The translations under genes and the position numbers were made by a program. This document shows, piece by piece, positions 14,406 to 15,870 of a stretch of DNA of 15,870 nucleotides (position 1 is the stretch's first letter; every line of letters begins with the position of its first letter). This DNA comes from JAYPEY01 sp964519245. GTDB lineage: Bacteria > Verrucomicrobiota > Verrucomicrobiia > Limisphaerales > JAYPEY01. The DNA lies in NCBI GenBank assembly GCA_964519245.1, contig CAZFLK010000137.1, positions 1 to 15,870 on the forward strand, in the 5' to 3' direction. Under the pieces are notes generated by a model, which worked only from the letters and a program-made list of their open reading frames with translations, had not been told where the DNA came from and did no database searches.

Positions 14406-15870
14406 ATGGCAAAAGTACTAGGCATCGATTTGGGAACGACGAATTCCTGCATGGCGGTCATGGAGGGCGGCGATCCGGTCGTTCTGGAAAATTCCGAAGG
14501 CAAGCGCACAACGCCGTCTGTCGTGGCATTCAGCAAGAGCGGCGAGCGACTGGTCGGCGAAGCCGCCAAACGTCAGGCTGTCACCAATCCAGCCAACACC
14601 GTGTTTTCCATCAAGCGGTTCATGGGCCGCAAGTTCGACGAAGTGGGCGAGGAGACCAAGCGCGTCCCCTACAACGTGGTTCGCGCCGCCAACGGCGACG
14701 TCCATGTCGAAGTGGAAGTTGAAGGCGAGAAAAAGCAATACAGTCCGCCTGAAGTGTCGGCCATGATTCTCGCGAAGCTCAAGGCCGACGCTGAGACCCG
14801 TCTCGGTGAGAAAATCACCCAGGCCGTCATCACGGTTCCCGCCTACTTCAACGATTCCCAGCGCCAGGCCACCAAGGACGCCGGCAAGATCGCCGGGCTC
14901 GAAGTGCTGCGCATCATCAACGAGCCCACGGCCGCTTCGCTCGCCTACGGTCTCGACAGAAAATCCGATGAGAAGATCGCCGTCTATGACCTCGGCGGCG
15001 GCACCTTTGACATCTCCGTCCTGGAAATCGGCGACGGCGTCTTCGAAGTGAAGGCCACCAACGGCGACACCCACCTCGGCGGCGACGACTGGGACAACAA
15101 GATCATCGACTGGATCCTCGACACCTTCAAAAGCGACAACGGCATCGACCTGCGCAGCCAGCCCGACGCCTTGCAACGCATCAAGGAGGAAGCCGAGAAG
15201 GCCAAGATCGCGCTGTCCAGCTCCCAGGAATACGAGATCAACCTGCCCTTCGTCACCGCGGACGCCTCCGGCCCGAAACACATCGCAACCAAACTCACCC
15301 GCAACAAGCTGGAGCAACTTTGCGACGACCTCTTCGAGCGCACCATCGGCCCGACCAAGGACTGCCTCAAGGACGCCGAGCTCGAGATGTCCGAAATCGA
15401 CGAACTGGTGCTCGTCGGCGGTATGACCCGCATGCCGCGGGTCGTGGAAACCGCCAATGAACTCGTCGGCAAGAAAGCGCACCAGGGCGTGAACCCCGAC
15501 GAGGTCGTCGCCATCGGCGCGGCCATCCAGGGCGGCGTGCTCAAGGGCGACGTCAAGGACGTGCTCCTACTCGACGTCACCCCGCTTTCCCTTGGCATCG
15601 AGACCCTCGGCGGCATCTTTACCAAGCTGATCGAGCGCAACACCACGATCCCGAGCCGCAAGTCGGAAATCTTCTCAACCGCCGCGGACAACCAGCCCGC
15701 CGTGGAAATTCACGTCCTTCAGGGCGAACGCCAGTTCACCAAGGACAACAAGACCATCGGCAAGTTCAAGCTCGACGACATTCCACCCGCGCCGCGCGGT
15801 GTGCCGCAAATCGAGGTCACGTTCGACATCGACGTCAACGGCATCCTCAACGTGAGCGCCAAGGACCTCG
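14406..15870 (+). CDS. dnaK: Molecular chaperone DnaK (Hsp70), 3' truncated by window end
   Basis: 488 codons are present; the rest lies outside the window. The start MAKVLGIDLGTTNSC is canonical and contains the first phosphate-binding loop (residues 6-15). Further marks are VITVPAYFNDSQRQATKDAG, NEPTAASLAYGLD, DLGGGTFD (195-202), VGGMTRMPRV and the interdomain linker DVLLLD (385-390). After the linker most of the beta substrate-binding domain is present (TPLSLGIETLGG, VEIHVLQGER). DnaK refolds proteins by ATP-driven cycles with DnaJ and GrpE, neither of which is seen here. An in-frame ATG at 14373 would add 11 residues (MFSNNQEIFKD); neither start has a strong ribosome site, and 14406 is chosen by family length. 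The box cluster at 14190-14256 lies upstream. Confidence 0.97.
   Translation, partial: MAKVLGIDLGTTNSCMAVMEGGDPVVLENSEGKRTTPSVVAFSKSGERLVGEAAKRQAVTNPANTVFSIKRFMGRKFDEVGEETKRVPYNVVRAANGDVHVEVEVEGEKKQYSPPEVSAMILAKLKADAETRLGEKITQAVITVPAYFNDSQRQATKDAGKIAGLEVLRIINEPTAASLAYGLDRKSDEKIAVYDLGGGTFDISVLEIGDGVFEVKATNGDTHLGGDDWDNKIIDWILDTFKSDNGIDLRSQPDALQRIKEEAEKAKIALSSSQEYEINLPFVTADASGPKHIATKLTRNKLEQLCDDLFERTIGPTKDCLKDAELEMSEIDELVLVGGMTRMPRVVETANELVGKKAHQGVNPDEVVAIGAAIQGGVLKGDVKDVLLLDVTPLSLGIETLGGIFTKLIERNTTIPSRKSEIFSTAADNQPAVEIHVLQGERQFTKDNKTIGKFKLDDIPPAPRGVPQIEVTFDIDVNGILNVSAKDL

Overview
The window looks like chromosomal DNA from a Verrucomicrobiota bacterium. A related PVC lineage such as Planctomycetota is possible. 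The pointers are a GC-rich base composition, an iduronate-2-sulfatase-type sulfatase, a secreted multiheme cytochrome next to a PQQ-dehydrogenase-like beta-propeller, a Tat-exported PhoD-like phosphatase, and dispersed palindromic repeats between genes. No 16S rRNA or other decisive marker is present, so the taxon is an inference.

Left part (2-6314, all + strand): a run of exported proteins. It holds the 3' part of a sulfatase whose C-terminus matches the von Hippel-Lindau (VHL) beta domain, then a secreted zinc metallopeptidase whose catalytic motifs match anthrax lethal factor, a pentaheme c-type cytochrome, and a secreted beta-propeller of the sugar-dehydrogenase type. The last three lie close together and are probably co-transcribed. 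The cytochrome and propeller are plausible redox partners in the periplasm. The 5' ends of both redox genes are occupied by two tandem REP-like palindromes. One palindrome family is shared by the two loci and supplies the probable start codon of the propeller gene.

Middle part (6422-9828): a small membrane protein (DUF3592-like) on the - strand, a divergent spacer, and a large PhoD-like phosphatase with an extra N-terminal beta-sandwich. A palindromic repeat sits in the convergent spacer behind phoD.

Right part (9829-15870): a protein quality-control cluster. On the - strand hsp20, lon and a LolA/LppX-like lipoprotein-sorting protein form an apparent operon, with lon and the LolA-like gene overlapping by 4 bases. 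Divergent from it on the + strand are a YbgC-type acyl-CoA thioesterase and dnaK, which runs off the window end. Two symmetric elements sit upstream of the chaperone genes: a perfect 12-bp inverted repeat before hsp20 and an alternating series of TGTCACA/TGTGACA boxes before dnaK. Neither matches CIRCE or HAIR, so a different heat-shock control is possible.

The most unusual items are the sulfatase-VHL fusion, the lethal-factor-like peptidase, the repeat-derived gene starts, and the unexplained operator-like elements before hsp20 and dnaK.
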